Shown here piece by piece: positions 1-10,079 of a stretch of 64,000 bases of DNA (within the stretch, counting starts at the first letter, position 1; every line of letters begins with the position of its first letter). Below the pieces are notes generated by a model. That model made no database searches. It saw only the letters and a program-made list of their open reading frames with translations, and was not told the origin of the DNA. Location: assembly GCA_031002005.1 (NCBI GenBank), contig JARYHS010008074.1, positions 12,284,924 to 12,348,923 on the forward strand, read 5' to 3'. The stretch comes from Vandiemenella viatica. Taxonomy: Eukaryota; Arthropoda; Insecta; Orthoptera; Morabidae. The position numbers and the translations under genes were made by a program.

Positions 1-260
1 ATTTAAACGCAATACATATTTTTTTCAGTGTTCTCTCAGTTAATTTATTCGCAGATGCTTAGAAATGTTATTAAAAAGCGTGAATAACCAAGAAAAATGG
101 CGTAAAGCGTGACGTCATTGTGCGACGTCATAGAGTTACGTTATGATGTGACATACATGATAGACTTCCTTATTATATGAAGAGATTTAAAGGCTTTGCA
201 TTTTACACACATCCAAAATTCGTCATGTTTACTAAAACAGGACACATCGCTCAGATGGTC
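1..260 (-). repeat. Member of a dispersed ~550-bp repeat family (CRE-bearing end)
   Basis: Read on the minus strand this stretch follows the same order of words as 10090-10270: a 'catgtatg' word, two GACGTC sites, then a block ending near 'aataaattaactg'. The family recurs at 10080-11560, in the second copy at 30687-32165, and in both orientations between 37075 and 39560. A perfect CRE palindrome TGACGTCA is at about 111-118. No coding potential was seen. Confidence 0.6.
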
Positions 261-1714
261 TTCACCTGAGACACAATATTTGCTATGTTTTACATTTTTT
301 AATTTTCTTCGCTATTTAAAAAAAAAAAAATATTTTCCTTCAAGGACAGGTATTACGTAACCAATACCTGCAAACACGACGATTTTCTCAGTAAATCAAA
401 GTAAGTAAGCCTACTGTATCCAGCACGTAGGGAGATTCCATAAATCTCAATTCCAACACACATTACACTAATTCAGAAATAAAGTTAATGACGTAAACAA
501 TAGAAGTCATCATTACCAGTAATCATAATGAAATAATTTCAGTTTACAGCCAATTAAATCTTCAACGCCCGTCCACAAAGCATAAAACGAATCTCAATGG
601 TTTTTAACGCAACTGATCAAACTGTAAAAAAGGTTTTATAACTAACAAGAAATGAGAAAGAACAGAAAGTTGCGTATTAGAAATTTAATGGAATGGTCAA
701 ATAAAATTTTATACAAGTTATAGATCTTCTCTGCTTTAAGACCAGTTAAAAGAAATACTACATAAACTGGTAGCGGTATAAGGTTCCTCATTTATTAATT
801 CCTCTTCTTGAACTGACAAACTTGCTTGACGTTTGAGGGATATCTCTTCTGTTACTTGCTCAGCAGTAACTACCACTTTCAAATATTTTTCCTATGTTAA
901 CTGGTACATGTAACAAGAAACATTATTTGTAATCAATATTTCCAGTAGGTAGTCCTTGTTCTCTGTGAAGCGTTTCAATATTTCTGCCTTAGCAATTACT
1001 CTTAAGCCTCCTGCTAGATTTTTCTGTAGAAAGTTGTTGAATTATGTGTATGTTTCTAACGTAAGTATAATAACTGGTGGAGTTTTAAGCTTTTCTTCTT
1101 GCTTATCTTTTGATGAATTATCTACTATTATCTTCTCGATTCGACTGGCGCCTTTTCTTCACGTGAACAACAGGCTAAAACAGAGGCGGCCTTTCGTGAG
1201 CTTTGGTGATGATTGTGTGCAGCTCCCTGAGGAAACATAAAAGAGTTGGCTCAACAAGTCATTTCGGAAGACTGAAACTTATGTAGTGTGTGTGGGTATT
1301 ATTTTAAAACAGTGAAAATTAAACTTGTATTGAGAAACTTTTCTGTCCCCACTTGTATTACAAAAATACATAGTTCATTTGATACTTCAAAATTGAAACT
1401 CCGCGCAATATTTGTACATTCTTTGGACTGGCCAGCAGTCATGAAGCACAAATTTTAATGTTAAATGGATCGTTAAATTAAAATTTTCAAGCAGTGGGTG
1501 CGGAATGCAATAGTGAAATTTAGTATGAAAATCTGTAATGTAGCTTCCTTAAATCAAAAAGTTTCTGTCACAAGTGTACCACTTTACTTAGTTGTGAATT
1601 TACTGGAGGCAAGTGTAGCTTTTAGCAAAATCATTTAACGTGGAAAATATATTTGTGCCAACTTCAAAATAAATCAGACTTTAGAATATATTTCACTAAA
1701 ATAATATATTAATA
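261..1714. other. Intronic or upstream DNA, no gene recognised
   Basis: AT-rich sequence upstream of the first recognised exon. A 94-codon open stretch at 956-1240 has no domain-like pattern and no supporting splice context, so I do not call it a gene. A short A-run lies near 318-330. Confidence 0.5.
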
Positions 1715-2979
1715 CGAGGGTAATTCGGGAAGTAACCTCCATTTGGCTATAAAGAAAAAGACTTGGATAGTAAAAAAATATTTTATTATATACATCTTAA
1801 AACTACAGCTTTTTACTATTTTTCAACACAGTCACCATTTAAATTTAAGAATTTGTCATAACATTTCACTAATTTACAAATTCCTTCTTCATAAAATTTA
1901 GCCGTCTGGGCACATAGCCAATATTCTACAGCATTTTGAATTTCGTCGTCGTCATCGAAGTGCTGCGATACAAGCCACTTCTTCATGTGAGTAAAGAGAT
2001 GAAAATCACTAGGTGCCAAGTCGGGGCTGTAAGGGGGATGATCTAAAACGTCACATTTGAATTACTTAAGAAGCTCCTGAGTCTTACAGGCACTATGAGG
2101 AGGAGCGTTGTCATGCAAAAACACAACACCGAATAACAGCTTACAACGTTTGTTTTGATTGGCTCGTTTAAGTTTTTTCAAAGTTTCACAGTAGACATCT
2201 GAAGTGATTGTGGTGCCACGTTCCATAAATTCAACGAGCGAAACTCCCTCGGCATCCCTAGAAACTGTAATCACAACCATCCTCGTTGAAAATGTTTGGC
2301 AGGCTTTCTTCGGCTTGCATGGAGAATTGTTATGGCCCCAGGCCATCGACTGTTCTTTCGTTTCGGCGTTTACGTACGCCACCCACGTTTAATCACCAGT
2401 CACAATCCTCTTCAAAAAATCTTCTCCTTCTGCGTCATAGCGTGAAAGGAAGGTTAAGACAGAGCTCATTCGCTTAGTTTTGTGGACCTCTGTAAGCAAT
2501 TTACAAAACCATACGAGAAATTAGTGGGAATTGTTCAGAAAGATCAGAGATTGTGAATCTTTTGTTTTTACGAACTTTTTCGTCAACTCTCTTGACAAGA
2601 TCATTATTCGCAACAGAAGGTCTACCACTCCTCTCTTCATCATGAATGTTTGCTGTACCACTTTTAAAAAATCGGACCCATTGCCGCACAACACCTTCAC
2701 TCGTCATAACGTTCGGACCGTATACAGTACACAATTGACGATGAATGTCTGCTGCTGAAACGTTTTTGCGCAAAGAAGAAATCTTATTACAGCTCACACT
2801 TCACAGGATTTTCTATTGCAGCACTCATGTTTTAAGACAATGCGCAAAAGAACGAGGTTCGTACTGTCACAGCTGGATGCTTACTGAATCTGGGAACATG
2901 CAGATGTGAAAATGGCGGCGCTCCGCGCACGACTACTAGCGCCACGCTAGAACGGAGGTTACTTTCCGAATTACCCTCA
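1715..2979 (-). mobile_element. mariner-family DNA transposon, near full length, 1,265 bp
   Basis: The ends are inverted repeats of about 26 bp. The left end begins CGAGGGTAATTCGGGAAGTA and the right end is its near reverse complement (TACTTTCCGAATTACCCTCA). Both ends abut the dinucleotide TA (1713-1714 and 2980-2981), the Tc1/mariner target duplication. The length matches the roughly 1.3 kb usual for mariner. The interior carries a decayed minus-strand transposase (separate entry). Confidence 0.9.
1816..2828 (-). pseudogene. mariner transposase, frameshifted relic
   Basis: The minus-strand reading starts at an ATG at 2828-2826 just inside the TIR and continues in three open blocks separated by frameshifts and stops. 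The N-terminal block (2797-2501) has the helix-turn-helix region with GVVRQWVRFFKSG and DEERSGRPS, followed by the VDEKVRKNKRFTISDLSE segment. The middle block (2382-2062) ends in VFLHDNAPPHSA, the second catalytic Asp region of the mariner DD34D family. The last block (2019-1816) has the terminal APSDFHLF-type motif and ends at DCVEK. The breaks mean no functional enzyme is encoded; the ends could still be mobilised by an enzyme supplied elsewhere. Confidence 0.88.
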
Positions 2980-3263
2980 TAATATTTCATAAACATAATC
3001 ACAAGAAAAACAGTTAATCGTGTGTTTTGAAATATAAGTAATACTTTTGGAAATGGACAGAACACATCCAAGGCGTTTAAATCCAAACACTTGTGGAACG
3101 AATATAACACCACTTTAATGCAACCTGGTACAACCCACAAGTCACGTCATAGTCATGATAGAAGTGAGGAACGCGTCTGCAAATAAACCTTTGGAAGCAG
3201 GCTTTTATTTGTGTTGTGTAACACTTCTGGTTGCATTGGAGTGAATACTAAATTAAATCTGGG

Positions 3264-3310
<47 letters not shown>

Positions 3311-3526
3311 GTATTCAGCCTCTTGTGGGCCAGTGGTTTTTTTTTATCGTCGCTTAAGCATCATATACTATTTGCAGAATAATTGTTGTGATTCGGTGGT
3401 TCAAGTGAAAGGCTGATAAACTACCTGTTTGTAACGACATTTTTTCGCATCTTTCTCTTCATCAACGTTTAACAAAATGAGTTTGTTGCGATGACAGGAC
3501 CAAAGCAAGGCACGGTGTGATTTCAG
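2980..3526. other. Intron, no gene recognised
   Basis: Sequence between the mariner insertion and exon 1. It holds a long A-run (separate entry) and, immediately before exon 1, the acceptor GTGTGATTTCAG. Confidence 0.5.
3266..3308. repeat. Poly-A run, ~43 bp
   Basis: An uninterrupted run of A. It may be the tail of an old retroposon, but no SINE or LINE body is recognisable immediately upstream. Confidence 0.85.
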
Positions 3527-3652
3527 ACGGCAAGTGGTCTGACTGGGAGCCGTGGTCCAACTGCAGCGCTGAGTGTGGCAAGGGCTTCACGAGGAGGGAG
3601 CGACGCTGCCGCAAGACCCGCAAGCGGAACACGCTGCACGGCAAGAGGACGA
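3527..3652 (+). CDS. Exon 1 (in window): N-terminal half of TSP1 repeat A
   Basis: The acceptor GTGTGATTTCAG precedes the exon, which enters in phase 1. Residues read DGKWSDWEPWSNCSAECGKG, the WxxW / CSxxCG start of a thrombospondin type 1 repeat, followed by a basic stretch RRERRCRKTRKR. I chose the donor CGA|GTACGC at 3653. It is not a strong consensus site, but it leaves phase 1, which is what exon 2 needs. The joined exons 1 and 2 then give exactly the six cysteines of one TSP1 repeat. Reading on past this donor reaches a stop at about 3699 without completing the cysteine pattern. WxxW is the usual C-mannosylation context in this family. This exon is not duplicated because the second contig begins downstream of it. 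Confidence 0.8.
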
Positions 3653-5342
3653 GTACGCCCAACACCATACAGCTCTGTTATGCCCCACAGTTGTTTTAAA
3701 CTGCAATTTGCATTAATTTGTGGAGCAACATGATGTATATTTATTGTAGTAGTTCTCGCTGTTCATTGTTCAGTAATTAATTTAACCCAGACATCCCTGA
3801 TTCTTTTATAGCATAGTCTTTATCAGTAAGTCAAAACATGTATTAACGTGACTTCAGTTATATAACGACATGATGTTTTAGATTTATAAGCACAAATTCA
3901 ACAGTATTTGCAAATATTACGGCCGTTGGCAGTTGACATCAGGATTGCCAGCGTACGTATTTGTTCCATTGGACGGCGGCCTTCTTTCTCATGTCAGACG
4001 ATACCTTGGATTCATTCAAACATCATGTATGTCTATCTACGATACTTCCTGCAAACAACATGGCTGGAAAACAGCAATTTCACGGTGATGGTTTTCTCCA
4101 AGATGTCCAACATTTGCAGCTGATCTGATGTAGGTTGCTTTCTTCTTGTATTTTCTAGTGAAACTCAAATTTAATATTTCTATAGCTCTTTTAACTGTTC
4201 TAAGAGTCACTTTTGCGGATTGATTCAGTATGAATTTTTAGAGGTTCTTTCATCACCGTAAGAATTCATTGTCGTTAACTGTTTTCTCCAGATTTGAGGT
4301 CATTTTTGATCTGAGTACCGTAGCATTCACGTTGTAGGCCTGCAACCGCAACCTGATCGTACGGGAAAAGTTTTCATGTTTATTTTTACAAGCTAACCGA
4401 AATAGATTTGGTAGCATTTTATAAAGATAATTTATGTATTTACATACCTGGTTTCATCCATTTGTTACATATAACTTTTGTTGATTTTACATATTAATGT
4501 CTAAACTCGTTGAACAAGTATTACGATAAAGGAAGATTGAAATGCAATTCACTGCACTGAATAAAGTAACTTATCCACAAGGATAATAAATAACCCATCT
4601 CTCAGCTATTCCACACTGCAGCAAGTCTGCCTTCCAGACAAGTCTTTTCCGAGTACAGATCCCTCAGTGCATAGTTTTTCACGTGGCTGCTAAGGAAATG
4701 AGGTGATTGTTCGAAGAGATAAAAAACATTACTTGAATTTCAGAAATTTACAAGCTATTTATATTTCCATTAAACAGAATTAACAATAAAATCAACTCTG
4801 TACTCTTAAATACTTTCATTACTAGCATTTTTTCCTTTTATTCAGTTCACACTTTAGATATTTTTATAAGTCCTATATTCGCGTTATGTATACACTGCAA
4901 GCGTTGCACTATGTATTTGGTAGTACAATCCCTTAATGGAAAATTACTGTAGATCTATTTACCCTATTATCCATTCAGTATTAAGCCATCAATTGCATTG
5001 AGTCGATGCAGTTGTCTTGAATTCAGTCCATTTCTCGACCTAAAGTATTTCTTATGAGTTGTTGACAGGGAGAGTTCGAGTTTTAATCTCCTTTGCCGTC
5101 GTCAGTATTTCACGGGTTAAAATGGTTCGAAAGGGATGGAACTGTTTTGAAACAACCAATGTTTGATTTAATACGAGTAAAACGTTAAACAGAAGATATT
5201 AAACTAGATGATTGAATCTCCAAATCATGTTTGGTCGATGTAATGGTTGGTTGAAAACAGACTTAAGCCCTCGAATTTTACTGCAAGTAACATAAATTAC
5301 AAAGTCGTAGGATGTGGGTACATTCTTTATGGTATATTTCAG
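3653..5342. other. Intron 1, no gene recognised
   Basis: AT-rich intron. From 4141 onward it is repeated in the second copy starting at 19350. In that copy the intron is interrupted by a 1,356-bp insertion at the position equivalent to about 4496 here. Confidence 0.6.
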
Positions 5343-5456
5343 ATTGGAATGCAGCGCTTCAGCACATTCGGCACCGCAGGACTCGGGACGCCAGCCTGAC
5401 CTCCTGCAGCGGGCCTGCGGAGGAGTACAAGGAGTGCGAGAGCGAGGGGTGCTCAG
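5343..5456 (+). CDS. Exon 2: C-terminal half of TSP1 repeat A
   Basis: The acceptor TATATTTCAG and donor CTCAG|GTACTT bound a 114-bp exon entering and leaving in phase 1. It encodes WNALQ-like sequence, then RRTRDASLTSCSGPAEEY and KECESEGCS, supplying the last three cysteines of the TSP1 repeat started in exon 1 and the typical C-S-G-P turn. It is GC-rich against an AT-rich intron. Copy 2 (21900-22013) is the same length with a few substitutions and keeps the frame. Confidence 0.85.
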
Positions 5457-6087
5457 GTACTTCGCAGTCACTTCCTTAAAACGCGTTGCATCCGGAGAGG
5501 CAGGACCGTGAGGTGAAATAGGGGGAGAGGTAGGGTCCCGGCGAATTGACTGAAATATGACAAATAAAAGGTCGTCTGTAGACCTTATACACCGCCTCGC
5601 TCTTCAATTACCCAGCGAAAAGTTCTGCCAACCCCTTAGTGACCTTGTTTGCATGGTTTCCCTCACAACATTTCAAGGGTTAGCATCTGGTCACTTGCGT
5701 GATAGCCTGCCGAACACCTAATGATACATTCGTACGGTTGGGTTGTCCACGAGTAGCTTTAAGGATAAGTGCAAGAGGTTTTCCTGTCGGATACTAGTGC
5801 TACGTGGGCCCTGACACATCGAACAACTGCCGACTCGATTAGTTACTGTGAAGTGCTAAACTGGCTTCCACGTGTTCAGGATTCTAGACTCCTTAGCAAG
5901 GCCAACAAGTACGATACATAGATGACGAACACTACATCCACACTTACAAAGGGAAGGCAGACTATACCATCGAATAAAAGCGTTCGGTAGGAAATTAGTC
6001 AACTTACGTAGATCCACCTTGCAGACTAAACACTAATGGTCGAATGTGAATAACCAAAGCTTGTTACAAGTGGTGCGTGTGTGCCAG
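5457..6087. other. Intron 2, no gene recognised
   Basis: No transposon ends, tandem repeats or exon-like blocks were recognised in this stretch. Confidence 0.6.
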
Positions 6088-6258
6088 TGGACGGGGGCTG
6101 GTCGGCGTGGTCTGAGTGGTCGCCTTGCTCTGCTCGCTGTGGACGAGGCGCGCAGAGCCGCAGCAGGTCGTGCAGCCAGCCAGAGCCGCAGGGCGCAGGC
6201 AGGCCGTGCCAGGGGGCGCCCACAGAGGTCACGCACTGCTTCCTCAGGCCCTGCTCAG
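6088..6258 (+). CDS. Exon 3: complete TSP1 repeat B
   Basis: A 171-bp phase 1-1 exon, the classic exon form for a TSP1 module. The acceptor is GTGTGTGCCAG and the donor CTCAG|GTACAG. It encodes VDGGWSAWSEWSPCSARCGR, then SRSRSCSQPEPQG, CQGAPTEVTHC and a final RPCS. All six conserved cysteines, the two WxxW tryptophan pairs and the central R-x-R layer residues are present. The CSARCG motif lacks the Ser/Thr normally O-fucosylated in CSxS/TCG. Expected role is extracellular binding of matrix or glycosaminoglycan. Confidence 0.95.
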
Positions 6259-6419
6259 GTACAGCTCCCTCTACGCTTACATTGTTTTCTTTTTGCGATT
6301 CTTTCAACAGCTTCGTCTCTCCATATCCAGAGATAATCTCTTTACTTCAACGAATTCATTGGAATCTACACTTCAGTATCGGTTTTATCTCCACATACAA
6401 CAAAATACTGAATGAAGCA

Positions 6420-7066
6420 AAGAAAGATAAAAGATAAAAGTGATGAACTGTAGCAGAAATTATACAAATATTAGTAGATTAAATATAAAAATAGAATCGG
6501 ATGTATTAGGAGAAGTAAGAGAATTCCGTTACTTGGGAAGCAAAATTACAACCAATGGCAGAAGCAGGAATGATGTTAAAAGCAGAATAGCACTAGCAAA
6601 AAGAGCCTTCATGAAAAAGAAAAATCTTTTACTTTCAAGCGTTGATCTAGGAATCAGAAAGAACTTTTTAAAACTCTATGTGTGGAGCACTGCACTTTAT
6701 GGTATCGAGACATGGACATCAGGAACACCAGAAAGAAAGAAAATTTAAGCTGAATGCTGAAAATTAATTAGACAGACATAGTACAAAATGAACGAGTTTT
6801 ATAAATGATGGGTGAGGAAAGAAGTTTGTGGAAGAAGCTTACAGAAAGAAGAGACAGGTTGGTAGGTCATATTTTGAGACATGCTGGATTGGTAAATTTG
6901 TTGGTGGAGGGAACAGTCGAAGGTAAGAACTGTAGAGGAAGACAGAGATCAGAGTGTATGAAGCAGATAATTGAGGAAGTGGGTTGTTAGGGATATGCAG
7001 AGATGAAGAGGTTAGCACAAGATACGAAGGGATGGAGGATTGCATCAAACCAGTCGAAAGACTGAT

Positions 7067-7070
<4 letters not shown>
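6420..7070 (+). mobile_element. RTE-like non-LTR retrotransposon, 3' fragment (copy 1)
   Basis: Two interrupted open blocks carry the C-terminal part of an endonuclease/reverse-transcriptase polyprotein: EFRYLGSKITTNGRSRNDV, AKRAFMKKK, KNFLKLYVWSTALYGIETW, then ERRDRLVGHILRHAGLVN and CRGRQRSECMKQIIEEVG. A stop follows PERKKI near 6748 and another at about 6990. The 5' part is missing, as usual for LINE insertions. It ends at CTGATGACT followed by an (AT)n tail. I place it near RTE-type elements on the C-terminal motifs. The orthologous copy is at 22950-23600. Confidence 0.85.

Positions 7071-7113
<43 letters not shown>
7071..7113. repeat. (AT)n microsatellite at the 3' end of the LINE
   Basis: Forty-three bases of alternating AT directly after the LINE end. 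In copy 2 the same position holds only a dozen or so bases, so the tract differs in length between the two copies. Confidence 0.95.
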
Positions 7114-7116
<3 letters not shown>

Positions 7117-8327
7117 CAGTTAGTGGGTTGTGTCTTTCTGTCCCTTTTCTAGTGAAACAAAACTGCGGTACATATCATCACTCTACGTGGCCGAGGGGCA
7201 GAACAGGAAAAGATATCAGAATAAACAGACACCTCACATCACTCTGCATCTAAGATGAACTATCTTTTCTTAACATCAAAACATACTCTACATTCTTTGC
7301 ATCTATTCATATTGTTTGTGAATATGTAACTTTTATAATTTATTTCTTCATTTTTTTTTAAATATAATACTCCAGAATACACAGAAAATTGAAATTATAC
7401 CCCTACATCAACGATTAACACTCCAGTAAAGTGTGATATTTACGCTAAAGTTTGCAACGACACTACATTACCAACCTCAGACGAATGCGTTCAAATGTAA
7501 TCCACCAACATGTTTCTTCTTTTTGTGATGAAATTTCATAAACTTATTTCCTCACTCATGATTTACAAAACACGTTCGTCTAGTAAATTATGTGTCTACT
7601 TAGGTTCCAACACCATTCTGCAGCATCATATTTCAAAGGTTTCAGTTCAGTCCTAGTGCTAGGTTAAGCTTTGAAACAAAAAGGTTTTGATTTTGGAAGC
7701 ATGGTATTGGTAGTGCAGAGTTTACTTTTGAGATCAGTCTTGCTTCGTCCATTACCTATTAAATAAAAACGTATCTTCTTTCTTCTTCTACATTTGATCC
7801 TTTCAGTCTTTAATCTGCTGTTTTAATTATAAATTCTGTTACATTTAATGACTTTTGTCTTGGATTTGTTTAAATTTAGTTCATCTCCCAGTATGTTATG
7901 TAAAAATGTTAGGGTTTTGTCATTTGCTATCTTGTTATTCCTAGTTGATACGTGTTAATAAGAGAAGAGCATCGTTCTTCGACCTGACAGAGAAGTAAAT
8001 AAATGTGTCCAAGTCTGAATTAATTAAATATATCTCCGGGATTCTTAATACATTAAAACGAATAGTTTATTTAAATAATATTAATTCAGCTTTAATAGAT
8101 CTCTATGATTTAATTTGCAGAACTTTACAACCCTTTGGGTGATATTTGATCCAAGAGCTTGTCAGTCTATCCATTGTCGACATCCAGGCTTTTAATTACC
8201 ACGTTGCAGGAAGGCAACGCGAACTGTTAACATAAGAAGTATGCTGTCAACACTTTTGCTGCATTCAGGATTTCTCTATTCTTGCAATGTCGACCATTGG
8301 AGGTGGGAACAGCTCCCCAGCTGACTG
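7114..8327. other. Intron 3, no confident gene
   Basis: AT-rich. One short open block with acceptor- and donor-like ends at 7427-7496 was considered and not accepted (see rejected items). Confidence 0.5.
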
Positions 8328-8480
8328 CTAGTTGTTCAAAAGTAGGACACGAAATATCAGCTCGCGAAAGCCACGTAATGATATTGTTGAATCCTTTGTG
8401 GCTACAGCTTTGCTAGGTTCATCAGGTATTCCATGGGAGGGATCGAAATATTGCTCACAAATATTGTCTTCTTGGATAGG
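8328..8480 (-). CDS. Possible antisense gene, last exon
   Basis: Minus-strand block of 50 codons plus TAG, reading PIQEDNICEQYFDPSHGIPD, then DEPSKAVATKDSTISLRGF and RELIFRVLLLNN. It is preceded by a pyrimidine-rich acceptor CTTCCTTATTATAG. In copy 2 (24855-25007) the frame stays open; of two substitutions one is silent (a Pro codon) and one changes Arg to Cys. I recognise no family. The upstream intron would be only 38 bp, which is very short for an insect and lowers confidence. It could also be a decayed transposon ORF. Confidence 0.4.
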   Translation of the reverse strand, partial: PIQEDNICEQYFDPSHGIPDEPSKAVATKDSTISLRGFRELIFRVLLLNN

Positions 8481-8518
8481 CTATAATAAGGAAGAGAGAA
8501 AAATAAAACATTGCTCAC

Positions 8519-8567
8519 CAAGTACCGAGTTCCTCGGATTGCAGGAAGCAGCTCACTTGTATCCAAA
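8519..8567 (-). CDS. Possible antisense gene, penultimate exon
   Basis: A 49-bp minus-strand block with acceptor GATGCTTTTAG and donor TACTTG|GTGAGC. It encodes LDTSELLPAIRGTRYL with one leading base. It accepts phase 2 and leaves phase 0, matching the phase-2 end of the block at 9473-9695 and the phase-0 start of the block at 8480. The host gene's exon 4 (8636-8901, + strand) lies in the intron between this block and the next one upstream. Confidence 0.4.
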
Positions 8568-8635
8568 CTAAAAGCATCCCTATTTAAAAACCATTATTTT
8601 TTCTTTTGCTTGAGCCCAGTACTTGTGGTTGTCAG

Positions 8636-8901
8636 TGCGCTCGCACGAGGTGGCGACACTGTCTGGGGACGGGGTGCTGCTGTTCCCCGCCTCAGGGCGA
8701 CCCTCTCGCCTGCTGCTGCTGTACCTGCGGTTCCGCCCGCATGCGCCCCAGGGCGCGCTGGTGTCGAGGCAGCCTGAGGACTGCCGCGGCGCCGCCTGCC
8801 GTCGCGACACCGTCCGCCTGGCGCTGGAGGGCGCCTTCCTCGTGCTCACGGCCACTGTGTCTGGCTGCTCCGCCACGGTCATCACCGCCACAAAACTGCA
8901 G
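8636..8901 (+). CDS. Exon 4: first half of laminin-G-like domain 1
   Basis: The acceptor GTGGTTGTCAG at 8635 gives a phase-1 start that matches exon 3. An alternative acceptor at 8619 (TGCTTGAGCCCAG) has a better pyrimidine tract but phase 0. The donor is CTGCAG|GTACTC, phase 0. It reads VRSHEVATLSGDGVLLFPAS, then LRFRPHAPQGALVSRQ and DTVRLALEGAFLVLTATVSG, resembling the FRxxxxxGxLL and d-x-v-x-L-x-L-x-G strands of laminin-G sandwiches. It is extremely GC-rich. This copy has a single acceptor/exon-start unit; the equivalent place in copy 2 holds about 35 tandem copies of it. Confidence 0.82.
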
Positions 8902-9472
8902 GTACTCTCACAAAACACGACCACCTGTCACATCCATTCAGGCTCCTTACCTCTGCAAATCTTTTGCAAGCTGGAACCACAGAATAAAATAAAAAATAAA
9001 CTGCGATTACAGATATCGCAGATAAATCCACCATTCGGTTATAGACCTTTCAAAAGATTATTATTATCATTTCTCGTGACAAAAGAATGGAACAGATCAA
9101 TGCCAAGGGTCTGAAGTTTTGAGTAGAACGTCAGTCGCTCCAAGATGTTTGGTTCTTTTCGAATCTGAACTATTTGACGTCAAAATTTCAGAAATGATAT
9201 TTGACAACGAGTGGATTTAAGTGGTAAGTAAAAATTTCTGATGTGTAATGCCTATCAATTTCCATTGCAGATATATATAACTTGGGATTTTTTTGGGAGC
9301 TTGGTGATACACAATAAAGAACAGTACTTCAATACTCCTTTAAAACGGATGAGCGTTGGTATGTGCATATTTCCATTGTCGCTATGTTAATGTTTAACGC
9401 AATGTGCATATTTCCAGAAAACTGGAGCTTCGCTGCCACCAGCATGTCAACTCCAACAGCTGTGTTGCCTAC
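8902..9472. other. Intron 4, proximal part
   Basis: No gene or transposon recognised apart from the flanking antisense block. Confidence 0.5.
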
Positions 9473-9695
9473 CTCGTTGGAGCTAGCCTCTTGTCCCCTG
9501 CATTCTGCCAAACCATCAGCTGTAACAGAATTGTGTAAATTGCAGGCACTCACCTATCAGGGTTTCATTTCTAGCATTTCGTAGCGTCAGTAGTTTATAG
9601 ATGGGTTGAAACCATCGCCGGACAAGCTCGTAAATACAATCACCATTGCTGTTTACCCACGCCATCTTGTTGTCTACTGTATGATTGTTGCTTAA
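9473..9695 (-). CDS. Possible antisense gene, internal exon (copy 1, one-base defect)
   Basis: The minus-strand acceptor is CTATACTGAAGCAG and the donor CAACGAG|GTAGGC. It reads LSNNHTVDNKMAWVNSNGDC, then IYELVRRWFQPIYKLLTLRN and, after the defect, LMVWQNAGDKRLAP. Copy 1 has one base fewer than copy 2 at the CTGCAATTT tract and so loses frame there. Copy 2 (30089-30311) keeps that base but lacks a different one near the start (ACAACAG versus ACAACAAG). The inferred undamaged exon would be 224 bp, leaving phase 2 as the next block requires. No homologous family recognised. Confidence 0.4.
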
Positions 9696-10079
9696 CTGCT
9701 TCAGTATAGGCGGAGGAGATTTTGATTACCAGTTAGACAGTAAATTTCTATAATCGTTGCTTCTAGATAGTCTGCTTGAATAGCTCCATTGTATCCTGCC
9801 AAATGTTATTAGTTAATAGATGATTTCAATTCTTCCACAAATGCAATTTCATATGCTACACGGTCAGATATCTCTATAACTCAGCTAACCCGTTGTCATT
9901 CTGCGTACGCGTTATATTTTGTAAACTATATGCCTTGCCTTTGTACTCAGGCACAGATTGTTTTGTTGCTGAGTCGCTGTTGCAGTTGTTGCCTTCCGCG
10001 CAGGCACAGGCATTAGACTGTCTCCCGTTGGAGGTCAGAGTTTAGGTTTGAACCACAGGCAGTAACAAAATCTATACAT
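9696..10079. other. Intron 4, no gene recognised
   Basis: AT-rich DNA leading into the dispersed ~550-bp repeat family. Nothing else seen. Confidence 0.5.

Noticed and set aside
6033..6307. Minus-strand frames over TSP1 exon 3
   Set aside because: Antisense of a well-supported GC-rich exon; no splice context.
7427..7496. Exon-like block VKCDIYAKVCNDTTLPTSDEC between TSP1 repeat B and laminin-G domain 1
   Set aside because: The acceptor and phase-1 start fit exon 3, but the donor (AAT|GTAATC) leaves phase 2, which matches neither acceptor of exon 4, and the three cysteines fit no known module.
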